In this document: one piece after another, positions 36,413 through 45,589 of the stretch
How the letters are laid out: every line of letters starts with the position of its first letter
Numbering within the stretch: position 1 is the first letter of the stretch
NCBI RefSeq assembly: GCF_025244685.1
Contig: NZ_CP104202.1
Location: 1,182,359 to 1,246,358, forward strand
Length of the DNA: 64,000 bases
Direction of reading: 5' to 3'
From: Chlorobaculum sp. MV4-Y
GTDB lineage: Bacteria; Bacteroidota; Chlorobiia; Chlorobiales; Chlorobiaceae
Notes under the pieces: model-generated
What the model was told of the DNA's origin: nothing
The model's input: the letters and a program-made list of their open reading frames with translations, nothing else
Database searches by the model: none
Position numbers and translations under genes: made by a program

Positions 36413-37498
36413 ATGAGTCACCAACATCCGGTTTACAAACGAATCGTCGTCAAGGTTGGCACCAACGTCATCACGGGGCGCGATGGCAAGCTCGATCCGG
36501 CGATTCTCGACAGCCTGACCTCGCAGATCGCCTCGCTCATGCAGGGCGGCGTCGAAGTCATTCTCGTCACCTCCGGCGCGGTCGGCGCGGGGCGCGGCAT
36601 CGTGTCGCTCAGCGGCAATCTGACGCCGGTCGAAACGCGGCAGGTGCTGGCCGCCACCGGGCAGATCCGGCTCATCAACGCCTACAACGACCGTTTCGAA
36701 AAACACGGCATGACCGGCGCACAGTTGCTCGTTACGAAGGGCGATTTCCGCGACCGCCAGCACTACCTCAACATGCGCACCTGCTTCGAAGCACTGCTTC
36801 AGCAGAAGATCGTGCCGATCGTCAACGAGAACGACGCCGTAGCGGTCACCGAGCTGATGTTCACCGACAACGACGAACTTTCCGGCCTCATCGCCTCGAT
36901 GTTGCGGGTTGATGCGCACATCATCCTCTCCAACGTGGACGGCCTGTTCGATACGCAAACTGAGGGCAACCCGGTGATCGAAGAGATCGATCCCGACTCG
37001 AAGAACTTCAGCCAGTACATCCGCCCCGGAAAATCGGAGTTCGGGCGCGGCGGAATGCTCACCAAGTGCACCATTGCGCACAAACTCTCGCGCCTCGGCA
37101 TCACCGTACACATCGCCAACGGCACCACCCCGGGCATCTTGCAGAAGATCGCGAAGGGCGAAAAAACCGGCACGAAGTTCATCGCCCAGAAGCCCAAGCA
37201 GAGCCGCAAGCGCTGGATCGCGCTCAGCGAAGGACTCGAAAAGGGAGCAGTCATCATCAACCAGGGCGCCATCGACGCCCTCACCTCCGGCGAAAGGGCC
37301 ACGAGCCTCCTGCCCATCGGCATCACCGACGTCGAAGGAAGCTTTCTGCGCGGCGATGTCATCCGCATCTGCTCCGGAGATGGCAAGGTCATCGGCTACG
37401 GCATGGCCTCCTGCACCGCCGAAAAAGCCCGCTCAGCGATGGGACAGAAAGGCCACAAGCCGGTCATCCACTACGATCATCTGTATCTGGTGCCGTAA
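36413..37498 (+). CDS. proB: Glutamate 5-kinase
   Basis: First step of proline synthesis: ATP + glutamate to gamma-glutamyl phosphate. 361 residues: amino acid kinase domain starting RIVVKVGTNVITGRD, with ILVTSGAVGAGRGIV and VNENDAVAV, a PLIxN-like DNDELSGLIASM, GRGGMLTKCTIAH, followed by a C-terminal PUA domain (about 275-361, ALTSGERATSLLPIGI). The partner gene proA is far away at 52261. Confidence 0.95.
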   Translation: MSHQHPVYKRIVVKVGTNVITGRDGKLDPAILDSLTSQIASLMQGGVEVILVTSGAVGAGRGIVSLSGNLTPVETRQVLAATGQIRLINAYNDRFEKHGMTGAQLLVTKGDFRDRQHYLNMRTCFEALLQQKIVPIVNENDAVAVTELMFTDNDELSGLIASMLRVDAHIILSNVDGLFDTQTEGNPVIEEIDPDSKNFSQYIRPGKSEFGRGGMLTKCTIAHKLSRLGITVHIANGTTPGILQKIAKGEKTGTKFIAQKPKQSRKRWIALSEGLEKGAVIINQGAIDALTSGERATSLLPIGITDVEGSFLRGDVIRICSGDGKVIGYGMASCTAEKARSAMGQKGHKPVIHYDHLYLVP

Positions 37499-37519
37499 CG
37501 CCCACTGTCTTTTCGCCAG

Positions 37520-38083
37520 TCATTCAGAAACTCGCCGGGCGTGCAGCCTTACCCACGCGGCAAAGCGGTTCATCCAGTTTTGCAGGAAGTCGCGGCTTTT
37601 CAGGCCGATGCATCCCGCTTCGTCGAACAATCCATCATAATAGCCGATGAAGGCTTCTGGCTGGGCCATTGTGGGAACATCGAGCACGGCGAGAATATTG
37701 CGCAGATGCTGCTGGGCCATCGCCGTGCCGCAAGCGCTTGGCGACACGCCGATCATGCCGGCCGGTTTGCCCTCCCAGGCGTTGTGGCCGCTGGGGCGCG
37801 AGCCGTGGTCAATGGCGTTCTTGAGGAGACCGGGAATCGAGCGGTTGTATTCGGGTGTGACGATCATAAGGCCGTCAGCCTCGGCGATCTCACGCCGCAG
37901 GCGCTGCATCGCTTCGGTCGGATGCTCCTCATCATCCTGATTGTAGAGTGGAAGGTCATCGATCTTCAGGTGGTAAAACGTAAAGTCGGCGGGCGCGAGC
38001 CGGATGAGCGCGTCGGCAAGCCTGCGGTTCAGTGATTCACGCCTGATGCTGCCGACAAACACGGCGATACGGTAAGTGTTCAT
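37520..38083 (-). CDS. NAD(P)H-dependent FMN reductase-like flavoprotein
   Basis: 187 residues of the NADPH_FMN reductase (flavodoxin-like) family, with FMN-phosphate loop FVGSIRRESLNRRLADAL and LMIVTPEYNRSIPGLLKNAIDHGSRP, a typical quinone/chromate/azo-reductase layout. Start at ATG 38083 (MNTYRIAVFVGSIRRES). The physiological role, probably quinone or flavin reduction for oxidative stress, is inferred from the family. It runs convergent with proB. Confidence 0.85.
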   Translation of the reverse strand: MNTYRIAVFVGSIRRESLNRRLADALIRLAPADFTFYHLKIDDLPLYNQDDEEHPTEAMQRLRREIAEADGLMIVTPEYNRSIPGLLKNAIDHGSRPSGHNAWEGKPAGMIGVSPSACGTAMAQQHLRNILAVLDVPTMAQPEAFIGYYDGLFDEAGCIGLKSRDFLQNWMNRFAAWVRLHARRVSE

Positions 38084-38277
38084 GGCGGAAATGGAGTAGA
38101 GTTCATCGAAATCATCTGCCCGAACATCTTGCCACCATATTTGGTTTCCCGCGTCCTGTTGCACGCATACCGGCTCCCCGACCATTTTGAAGCTGCAGTG
38201 AGAATGCGTATTATATTTTCAATATTACTCAAAGAGTTCTCCAGCTTTTGCCGACCTCCATCCGGAAAACAGGCAAG

Positions 38278-39843
38278 ATGAAAAAAGCCCTCCTCGTCAC
38301 CGGCCTCGTGGCCAGCCTGCTGGCTGCACTCGGCTTCTGGCTGCACCAAAGCTATACGATCCTCAAAACCAAACCCCCCGTGCCTCTGAAGAGCGACGTC
38401 GAACTCGAACGCCCGTCATCGTTTTGCAACCTGCCCATCAGCATCGAACACGCCGTACTGGCCAACTACCTGAACGGCAAGATTCGCGGCAACTTTCTGA
38501 ACGCCGACCTGTGGCTGCAAGAAAAGCACAAGGAGCGCATCAGCCTCGCCCTGACCCGGGAGGAGAACATCACCATTAGCTCGAATGGTCGCCAGCTCTT
38601 CTGCACCTTTCCGGTTTCGGCGGAAGCGCGGCTCACCGACAGCCGCCTCGGGAAGTCCCTGGCCAAGCTGCTGGTGAGGCCGGTTCGCGCCAAAGCGATC
38701 TTCACCTTTTCGACGCCGATCTCGCTCGACCGGAACTGGCGTCTCCGGACGCGATTCCGCATCGTGGATGTTCGGTGGGAAGAGGAGCCGGTGGTCAAGA
38801 TCGGGCCGTTCTGCAAAAACATCCGGGCTGACGTCGACTCCCTGCTCACCGGTAACAGCCGCGGCCTGACCGCCCTTCTCGACTCCGAAATCCACAAAGC
38901 GGCAAGTCTCTCCCCCACCATTGGCGAGGTCTGGCATGATCTGCAAAAACCGATTGTGCTAACGCGAAAGCCGCTGCCCGTCTGGCTTCGTTTCCGCTGC
39001 AACAGCATCACCGGTAACATCGCCCTGAACAGGAGGGCCATAGTCTGCAACACCCGCATCAGAACCAGCATGAGGATGCTGACCGACACCACGGCGATGC
39101 TTCCGCCAACGCCGCTGCCCCGGTTCCGGCAAACGCCAAGAGACAGCATCTCGACCATCTCCGATGTCAACTTCTACTCCCTGGCCCCCTTCGCCAGCAT
39201 CAACAGGCACCTCAATGATTTCTTCATGAACCGGAGCTTCAGCCGCTCGGGATACGACATCGTCGTACGCAGCGTCGAAGCATACGGTTCGTCAAGCGGG
39301 CTTTCGGTAGCCATCATGACAGACCGCGACCTGAAAGGCCACGTCATCATGAGCGGACGGCCACGCTACGACATACCGACCGACACCATCAGCATCGACA
39401 ATTTCAACTACTCCCTCGATACCGGCCAGCCGGTTGTCCGCACCGGCGAACTCCTGCTGCACGACGCCATTCGCGACAGCATCGCCACGCGGCTCGACGT
39501 GCAGATCGGCTCATTCGTCAACCGCTTGCCGCAAATCATCACCAGCGCGGTCTCCAGAGCCAAAGCAAGCAGAACCATCGATCTGACCATCGACAGCCTC
39601 ACCATCCGCAAATGCGATATCCGCGTCGGAAGAAACAACATCTATCTTCTGGTCAACGCCACCGCGAAAAACGCCCTGCGCATCAAGCGGATCAAATCCG
39701 GCAAGCGCATCAGAATCCGCAAACAAGCAGAAGCAAAGGATCAAAACCCCACCGGTCAGCTCCCCCGGCCTCCGGACACAGACAACAAATCCCGATTCTC
39801 ACCAGTCACGGCACACCCGTTGCAGCTCACCAATCACTTCTGA
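38278..39843 (+). CDS. DUF4403-family exported protein
   Basis: 521 residues: an uncleaved-anchor or signal-like N-terminal helix (LLVTGLVASLLAALGFWL), then DUF4403 with paired long hydrophilic beta domains and repeated features (PISIEHAVLANYLNGKI, LLFRFRCNS..., LRTRFRIVDVRWEEE). This family is periplasmic or envelope-bound and its function is unknown, with a fold thought to belong to lipid-binding (SMP/BPI-like) domains. C-terminal tail is rich in Lys, Arg and Gln. ATG 38278 (MKKALLVTG) preferred over 38248. It is preceded by a 200-base divergent promoter region. Confidence 0.8.
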   Translation: MKKALLVTGLVASLLAALGFWLHQSYTILKTKPPVPLKSDVELERPSSFCNLPISIEHAVLANYLNGKIRGNFLNADLWLQEKHKERISLALTREENITISSNGRQLFCTFPVSAEARLTDSRLGKSLAKLLVRPVRAKAIFTFSTPISLDRNWRLRTRFRIVDVRWEEEPVVKIGPFCKNIRADVDSLLTGNSRGLTALLDSEIHKAASLSPTIGEVWHDLQKPIVLTRKPLPVWLRFRCNSITGNIALNRRAIVCNTRIRTSMRMLTDTTAMLPPTPLPRFRQTPRDSISTISDVNFYSLAPFASINRHLNDFFMNRSFSRSGYDIVVRSVEAYGSSSGLSVAIMTDRDLKGHVIMSGRPRYDIPTDTISIDNFNYSLDTGQPVVRTGELLLHDAIRDSIATRLDVQIGSFVNRLPQIITSAVSRAKASRTIDLTIDSLTIRKCDIRVGRNNIYLLVNATAKNALRIKRIKSGKRIRIRKQAEAKDQNPTGQLPRPPDTDNKSRFSPVTAHPLQLTNHF

Positions 39844-39957
39844 ACCGCCACGTCATACTTTCCATTGAAAAATTCTCGAAGAAAAGAATTAACTTTTCTC
39901 TCAGAAAGCGCCCTAAATATGCAGCCGCGCCACCAAGAAGTAACGGAGTAACGCTCT

Positions 39958-40651
39958 ATGCTGGAAGATGTTCTGCTGATCAACGATCAGCACAAATCAG
40001 CGGCCAAAGCCATTTTTGACCACGTGCCCGATGACCTCGAACTGCTGGAAAGGCAGAGGGACAGGGCAGAAAGTTCGTCGTAGCCATATCGGGTGAATCG
40101 GGGCAGGAAAACCGGAAATCTCTCACTCGCTCGCCCTGTTGCTCAAAGCTCAAAGCATCCGTGTCAAGATTCTCCATACCGACAACTACCACCGCATCTA
40201 TCCCCTCGACCGCCGGGAACACCGGATCAGCAACAACTACGAACTGGTCGGCGTGGAAGAGTATGACTGGGACTTGTTGCATCGCAACATCGACGATTTC
40301 CGCCAGAACCGCAAGGGTTCCGTGCCCTGCATCAACATCATCACCGAAGAGGTCGATGAACTGGTTACCGATTTCAACAATATCCGGGTGCTCGTCATCG
40401 ACGGCCTCTACGCCATCCGCACCGAGAGAGTTGACCTGCGGGTTTTCATCGACCTCACCTACCACGAAACCAAGCTCAGCCAGCTCCTGCGCGGCAAGGA
40501 ACCAGCGGACGGCTACCGCTGGAGTGCGCCCGAACGCGAGCACTGTCACGTCCGGTCGCTGATGCGCCTGGCCGATCTGCATGCGAACCGGAACTATCAA
40601 GTGCTCGATCCCGCTTCAAGACAGAGTATCCACGTCAAGCGATCGCCATGA
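39958..40651 (+). pseudogene. Uridine-kinase-like P-loop kinase with two frameshifts
   Basis: In three successive frames the protein reads MLEDVLLINDQHKSAAKA, FDHVPDDLELLE, then [11 protein letters not shown] (P-loop start), then [16 protein letters not shown] and later [15 protein letters not shown] and [15 protein letters not shown]. Restoring one A near 40052 (GAAAAGGCA) and one G near 40108 (GGGGG, giving SGESGAGK) joins these into one protein of about 230 residues resembling uridine kinase/phosphoribulokinase P-loop enzymes. As given, the P-loop is broken. Both lesions are single-base losses in runs, so error in the sequence is a real alternative to a true pseudogene. Confidence 0.8.
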
Positions 40652-40704
40652 AACGATTCACGTTGGCACATTTTTTCGTTGTAAATCAAGATTCAGAGAG
40701 CGCC

Positions 40705-41271
40705 ATGAACGAAACCATTTCCACGATCCTCAAGCGCCGCAGCGTGCGTGCCTACCGTCCCGATCCAGTCGAAAAGGCCGATATCGACCTGATGCTCCAG
40801 GCTGCCCGTCACGCTCCCAGCGCCATGAACCAGCAGCCGTGGCACTTCACGGTCATCCGCAACCCCGAGCTGCTCCGAAAGCTCGAAGAGCACTGCAAGA
40901 GCGCGTTCCTCGAATCAACAAACGAAGCGCTGCGGGAAATCGCCAAACAGGAGGGGTTCAGCGTCTTCTACCATGCTCCGCTGATGGTTATCATCTCCGG
41001 CGATCCGGGAGCGCTTGCCGCGCAGTACGACTGCACGCTCGCCATGGAGAACATGCTGCTCGCCGCCACCTCGCTCGGCCTCGGAAGCTGCTGGACGAAT
41101 GCCATCATGATGTACCATGCCACCGAAAAAGGCAAGGCGAAGTTCAGGGAACTCGGCATCACCTTCCCGGAAGGCTACCAGCCCTACGCCGCGGCAGCCG
41201 TCGGCTACCCGGCAACTCCCTGGCCCGACGCCCCGCCCAAAAAGCCGGATTGCGTCACGTTCATGGATTGA
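40705..41271 (+). CDS. Nitroreductase-family FMN oxidoreductase
   Basis: 188 residues: MNETISTILKRRSVRAYRP, then LQAARHAPSAMNQQPWHF (FMN loop), and ENMLLAATSLGLGSCW with the VGYPA-like AVGYPATPWPDAPPKK tail. The fold is the FMN nitroreductase dimer; its natural substrate is unknown. ATG 40705 rather than 40648 because the extra residues are not family-like. It ends at a perfect 10-base hairpin 25 bases on. Confidence 0.88.
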   Translation: MNETISTILKRRSVRAYRPDPVEKADIDLMLQAARHAPSAMNQQPWHFTVIRNPELLRKLEEHCKSAFLESTNEALREIAKQEGFSVFYHAPLMVIISGDPGALAAQYDCTLAMENMLLAATSLGLGSCWTNAIMMYHATEKGKAKFRELGITFPEGYQPYAAAAVGYPATPWPDAPPKKPDCVTFMD

Positions 41272-41295
41272 GCATCGAAAACGCTTCACACAATA

Positions 41296-41335
41296 TGAGA
41301 GGCTGTCTCAACGGCATAACTGAAGCAGCCTCTCA
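41296..41335 (+). terminator. Strong hairpin after the nitroreductase gene
   Basis: Perfect arms TGAGAGGCTG and CAGCCTCTCA around a 20-base loop. It is followed by ACTCCACCC, not a T run, so it is a stable hairpin of uncertain terminator strength. Confidence 0.5.
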
Positions 41336-41446
41336 ACTCCACCCGAAATGCACCCCTGTTATTTTTTATTGAGCAGAAGAATCTCTAACTTTCTGGTGCA
41401 TTACCGATTTTCTGATTCTCTCTATAAACCACTAACAGGAGAATAC

Positions 41447-42382
41447 ATGAAAAGAACCTTCCTGTCCGCCGCGCTGGCGATCATGTTCCTGCTCTCTTAT
41501 TCGATCAGCTTTGCGGCCCTGAACCAGTTTACCGGTAACTGGAAAAACACCGATCCGAACACCGGGGGCATCACGACCCTGGTCATCACCGGGAACGCCA
41601 ACGACCTGAGAATGCACGCTTGGGGCAAATGCCACCCGCAGGATTGCGACTGGGGCGAAGTCAACGCCTACCCTTACGCGCCGAACGTTTCCAGCCCGAT
41701 CGAAACGCGTGCGCAGGCCGTCTCCGCCGTTTACACCACAGGATTCAGCCAGACGCTGGTCGTCGTGAAACCGGCGGGCAACAACATGATTCGCGCCGAA
41801 GTTTTTACCCGCTTCACCGACAACAGCAACCGCAGCAACTACACGGATGTCTACACGTTCAGACGTCAGTTCCGTCCTATGCCGATGCGGCCAATGCCCG
41901 GCCCGATCCCCATGCCGGCGCCAGCCGTCCAGGAGGATTGCGTGTCGTTCAACCCGGTAACCACGACCGTCAGAAACATCGATGGACGCTGGAAGATCGT
42001 CGATGGCAACCACTGGCTCTTCGATTTTGGCGATAAAAGAGCGGAAGCCCTGCAAGCGCTGAGAGTCATCAAATACTATCGCATGGACAGCTCCTGCTTT
42101 GTGGGCCGTCCCGATCCAAGCTTCCACTATCTGCTGGTGAGCGGTAACGCGCCCCAGGGAAGCATGCCCGGCGAGGATTGCGTGAGCTTCAATCCCAACA
42201 CCATCGAGGTCAGAAACATCGGCGGAAACTGGAAAATCGTCGATGGCAGCCACTGGCTCTTCGATTTCGGCGGCAAAGAAAGCGAAGCGAGAACAGCCTT
42301 TGCAATCATCAAAAAGTACGGCTTCACCCGCTCCTGCTTCGTGGGCCGTCCCGACCCGAGCTTCCAGTACCTGAGAAAGTAA
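41447..42382 (+). CDS. Secreted protein with two W-K-I-V-D-G repeats
   Basis: 311 residues with a signal peptide (MKRTFLSAALAIMFLLSYS, cleavage near AFA-ALN), an N-terminal beta domain (FTGNWKNTDPNTGGITTL, MHAWGKCHPQDCDWG), a Met/Pro linker (PMPMRPMPGPIPMP) and two C-terminal repeats of about 68 residues, each starting EDCVSFNP, with WKIVDG, HWLFDFG and ending SCFVGRPDPSF. The paired cysteines in each repeat suggest disulfides. Such repeats are found in proteins of several phyla without known function. RBS AGGAGA lies 7 bases before ATG 41447, which fixes the start. Monocistronic, between two hairpins. Confidence 0.85.
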   Translation: MKRTFLSAALAIMFLLSYSISFAALNQFTGNWKNTDPNTGGITTLVITGNANDLRMHAWGKCHPQDCDWGEVNAYPYAPNVSSPIETRAQAVSAVYTTGFSQTLVVVKPAGNNMIRAEVFTRFTDNSNRSNYTDVYTFRRQFRPMPMRPMPGPIPMPAPAVQEDCVSFNPVTTTVRNIDGRWKIVDGNHWLFDFGDKRAEALQALRVIKYYRMDSSCFVGRPDPSFHYLLVSGNAPQGSMPGEDCVSFNPNTIEVRNIGGNWKIVDGSHWLFDFGGKESEARTAFAIIKKYGFTRSCFVGRPDPSFQYLRK

Positions 42383-42404
42383 CAGCCCAGAAATTGCCCG
42401 ATCA

Positions 42405-42440
42405 AAACCCCCGGCTTCAGCAAATCGAGGCCGGGGGTTT
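42405..42440 (+). terminator. Terminator of the secreted repeat protein gene
   Basis: Arms AAAACCCCCGG and CCGGGGGTTT around about 15 bases, 20 bases past the stop. Strong stem, A and T flanked. Confidence 0.75.
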
Positions 42441-42485
42441 GCTGTTCACCGCAAACGAGCCCGCCAGCAACATCAGTATCCACGC

Positions 42486-44462
42486 ATGATCGACCACCAC
42501 ACCTTGCCCCGCTTCTTTCATCCGGATTCCGGAAACCGGCCAGTGAAACCGCGCCGGTTCGAGCTGCTGATGGTTATCGTTTCACTCGTCGCCGCGTTGC
42601 ACCTGCTCCCGGCAACGATTGTTTTTGCAGAGCCGGAAAGGCTGACCGTGCTCTTCACCAACGACATGCACTCGCACCTCTCGCCACATCACGAAATTGC
42701 ACGCAATGGAACCGTACGGGATGTCGGCGGCTACGCCCGGCTGGCCGGAGCGATCGAACAGGAGCGCAAACGGACGGACGGGAACACGCTTCTTGTCGAT
42801 GCAGGCGACTTCACCCAGGGGACGCTCTACCATACCGTCCTGCCGGAGCAAGCACTTGAACTTCGCCTGATGGGCGCGATGGGTTACGACGTCGCCAACT
42901 TCGGCAACCACGATTTCGACTTCCGCCCATCCGGTGCTGCCGGAATGCTCCGCGCCGCGCGCGCCAAAGCGCAGGTGCTGCCTCAACTGGTCATCTCGAA
43001 CCTCCGCTTCAGCGACAGCGACCCGGGCGACGACACGCTGAAACAGGTTTTTCGCGACTACCCGGTGCGCGATTATACGGTCATCGAGCGCAACGGGCTG
43101 CACATCGGCATTTTCGGTCTGCTCGGCAAGGATGCAGCCGAAGACGCGAGCTTCGCCAGACCAGTCACCTTCTCCGATCCAGTCGAAGCAGCAAGAAAAA
43201 CCGTGAAGATTCTGAAGGAGCGCGAAAAGGTTGACCTCGTCATCTGCCTGTCGCACAGCGGCACCAGTCCGGACAAAGCACACTCCGAAGATGAAAAACT
43301 CGCCACTGCCGCACCCGGCATCGACGTCATCGTCAGCGGCCACACCCACACGATTCTGCAGTTGCCGATCAAGGCGGGAAAAACGCTCATCGTCTCCGCC
43401 GGATCGTACGGCACATGGCTCGGCGTGCTTGATCTGAAGGTCGGTAAGAACCGCAAGATTGAGGTGACGGGATACCACCTGCGGAAAATCGATGCGAGCG
43501 TGCCGGAAGACCGGAATATCGCCCGCACCATCGACGGCTTCCGGAGTCTCGTCGAAGAGCGCTACCTCTCGCACTTCGGCTACCGCTTCGACCAGGTGCT
43601 CGCCTTTCAGCCGTTCAACGGCCAGACCATCGAAGAGACCTATGCCAAACCCGGCGAAACCGGTCTCGGCAACCTCGTCACCGATGCCTACCGCTGCGCC
43701 GTCGAAGAGGCAGAGGGCCACCGCCGCCATATCGACACCGCTGTCGATGTGCTCGGCTGCATCCGTTCGTCGCTCTTCAAAGGCGACATCCGCGTGTCGG
43801 ACGTTTTCCAGACCGCCTCGCTCGGCCCGGTGCAATACGGCTATTGCGGCAACACCATCGTGGTCATTTATCTCACTGGCAGTGACCTGAAAAACCTGCT
43901 CGAAGTCCACACCAGCATCGCCCCGTCGAAAAAGGATGCCCTCCTGAGCCTCTCCGGCATCAGGTTCAGCTACAACCCCAACCGCGTGCTGTTCGACCGC
44001 GTGACCTCAATCGAAATCGAAGGGGCCGACAACCGCTATCGACTGATTGAAAAAGAGCGCCTCTACAGCGTGGCCATCAACTCCTATCTGGCCAGCCTCA
44101 TCGACCTGATCGACACAAAATCTTTCGGGCTCCTGACGATCACGCCGAGAGACAAAGCTGGCAATCCGGTGGGCAAAAAAGATGAAAACAAGCTTACGGT
44201 AACACGGAATGGAGAGCCGCTGCGCGAATGGGTCGCCCTCGCCGAATACCTCTCGTCGTTCCCGAAAAAGAACGGCATTGCAACGATACCCGAACGCTAC
44301 GCCAAACCCGAAGGCCGCATCACCACCGAAGCCTCATGGAACCCCATCGCCCTCCTCGCAGGAGGCAACTGGATCACAGCAACAGCCGCCATGCTGATCG
44401 TTGCTGCGGTGATACTTGTGGTTTTACTGATGCGCCAGGTTGTACTGAAAAGCAGGCGGTAG
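42486..44462 (+). CDS. Secreted 5'-nucleotidase / UshA-like metallophosphatase
   Basis: 658 residues with an N-terminal signal or anchor (LLMVIVSLVAALHLLPAT), calcineurin-like phosphatase domain and 5'-nucleotidase C-terminal domain. Metal ligand motifs: VLFTNDMHSHLS, LLVDAGDFTQGT, FGNHDFDF, VICLSHSGTSPD, SGHTHTILQLP. The C-terminal domain has TGLGNLVTDAYRCA and LLEVHTSI. A last hydrophobic helix (TAAMLIVAAVILVVLLM) followed by basic residues anchors it in the membrane. It hydrolyses extracytoplasmic nucleotides or related phosphoesters; the exact substrate is unknown. Confidence 0.92.
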   Translation: MIDHHTLPRFFHPDSGNRPVKPRRFELLMVIVSLVAALHLLPATIVFAEPERLTVLFTNDMHSHLSPHHEIARNGTVRDVGGYARLAGAIEQERKRTDGNTLLVDAGDFTQGTLYHTVLPEQALELRLMGAMGYDVANFGNHDFDFRPSGAAGMLRAARAKAQVLPQLVISNLRFSDSDPGDDTLKQVFRDYPVRDYTVIERNGLHIGIFGLLGKDAAEDASFARPVTFSDPVEAARKTVKILKEREKVDLVICLSHSGTSPDKAHSEDEKLATAAPGIDVIVSGHTHTILQLPIKAGKTLIVSAGSYGTWLGVLDLKVGKNRKIEVTGYHLRKIDASVPEDRNIARTIDGFRSLVEERYLSHFGYRFDQVLAFQPFNGQTIEETYAKPGETGLGNLVTDAYRCAVEEAEGHRRHIDTAVDVLGCIRSSLFKGDIRVSDVFQTASLGPVQYGYCGNTIVVIYLTGSDLKNLLEVHTSIAPSKKDALLSLSGIRFSYNPNRVLFDRVTSIEIEGADNRYRLIEKERLYSVAINSYLASLIDLIDTKSFGLLTITPRDKAGNPVGKKDENKLTVTRNGEPLREWVALAEYLSSFPKKNGIATIPERYAKPEGRITTEASWNPIALLAGGNWITATAAMLIVAAVILVVLLMRQVVLKSRR

Positions 44463-44478
44463 TAGACATGAGCTGACT

Positions 44479-44685
44479 TTGCTGGAAACGAAAACACGGT
44501 ACTTGACCCAAGCAGAAATTGCCTCTCGAATGGGTGTGTCGCAACCGATTGTAGGAAGAATCGAATCCAGCCTTGGCAGCCAGGCCCACTCCCCATCGCT
44601 GAACACCCTCCGCAGATACGCTCAGGCTTGTGGAATGAAACTGGTGATTCAGATGGTGAGAAAGAATGATGAAGGATGGAAATGA
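44479..44685 (+). CDS. XRE-family helix-turn-helix protein, possibly truncated antitoxin
   Basis: 68 residues with a complete Cro/C1-type HTH core (LTQAEIASRMGVSQPIVGRIES, PSLNTLRRYAQACG) and the end MKLVIQMV. The family normally has about 25-30 more residues before LLE; here the frame runs backward into the ushA-like gene without a start, with only a TTG at 44479. It looks like a HigA-type antitoxin whose 5' part and toxin were lost. Confidence 0.6.
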   Translation: MLETKTRYLTQAEIASRMGVSQPIVGRIESSLGSQAHSPSLNTLRRYAQACGMKLVIQMVRKNDEGWK

Positions 44686-44766
44686 AGCTAAATAATCTGA
44701 AGGATTACCAAAAATAAATTCCCATTTGACTACATCAGTACAAAAAAAGCCGCTCAAAAGATTAAC

Positions 44767-45479
44767 CTACGGAGAAACTGAAGCTTTATTAATAACCTCA
44801 AATACATATGAGCTGAGCACAGATCCAACAACACCTAAAACGATTGAAGTTATTCCAGAAATAGCAAGTGCCCCGGATGGATTTTTTTAATAAAGTCTGC
44901 AATTCTATAAAACATCGACTTCCTTATTCGCTTAATTTCATTTTGACATAGAGCAATCATTTCGTCAGAGACTCGTTCCCTCCTTAACCGCTCCACACAA
45001 TCTGAGCAGATTATGGGATTGTGACACAAATATACAACATCACATTTAATCCCATTCATATCAAACAAACAACACCTCGCCTCATCATGAGTATAACTTG
45101 AAATTTCCACTGTTTCTAGAATACGATTCTCATTACGCTTATAAGCCAAGGTATATGCATAAAGAAGACGATATACGATATTTTCCAGAGGGATATTGAA
45201 AAATCTAAGGATTTCCTTTATCTCGTGAAAAGAAATGACGGCCCTATTAGCCGATAAACGCCTTGAATACCAATTATGCTCTATTGGGATATTTACAATG
45301 GCGATCAGAAACTCACCATTAAATCTATTCGGTAAAACTTTTTCAAGGGCGTTATCGGTAAATTCCCAGCCGTCACCATCTGAATTCCAGGATATTGTAT
45401 AGCTTTCGATTTCATCAACTATTTCAAAAACAGAAGACCTTCAATCTTTAATCTTTTTTCTGTTAAAGTCTGGCGGCAT
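44767..45479 (-). pseudogene. Unnamed Cys-rich, C-terminally membrane-anchored protein, with stop and frameshift
   Basis: Reading the minus strand from ATG 45479: MPPDFNRKKIKD, TGA at 45441-45443, then the same frame continues RSSVFEIVDEIESYTISW, FNGEFLIAIVNIPIEHNWYS, FHEIKEILRFFNIPLENI, SYTHDEARCCLFDMNG, CHNPIICSDCVERLRR, FYRIADFIKK. An A run at 44882-44888 (seven A where eight would keep frame) moves the end into another frame: NPSGALAISGITSIVLG, VVGSVLSSYVFEVI. The original protein was about 237 residues with a membrane helix near its C terminus and cysteine pairs (ICSDC, CC). Family unknown; two independent lesions. Confidence 0.7.
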
Positions 45480-45589
45480 ATACCAAACTGTGGCTATGCT
45501 TATTCTGGTTTTAATCATTGCTATTTTCGAATAGTCATAATTACCCCCCTGTTCTAACTGACAAATCCCAATAAATAAAAACACTATTC

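Noticed and set aside
42582-43910. Minus-strand 442-codon frame opposite the nucleotidase gene
   Set aside because: Antisense shadow; the plus strand has all metallophosphatase motifs.
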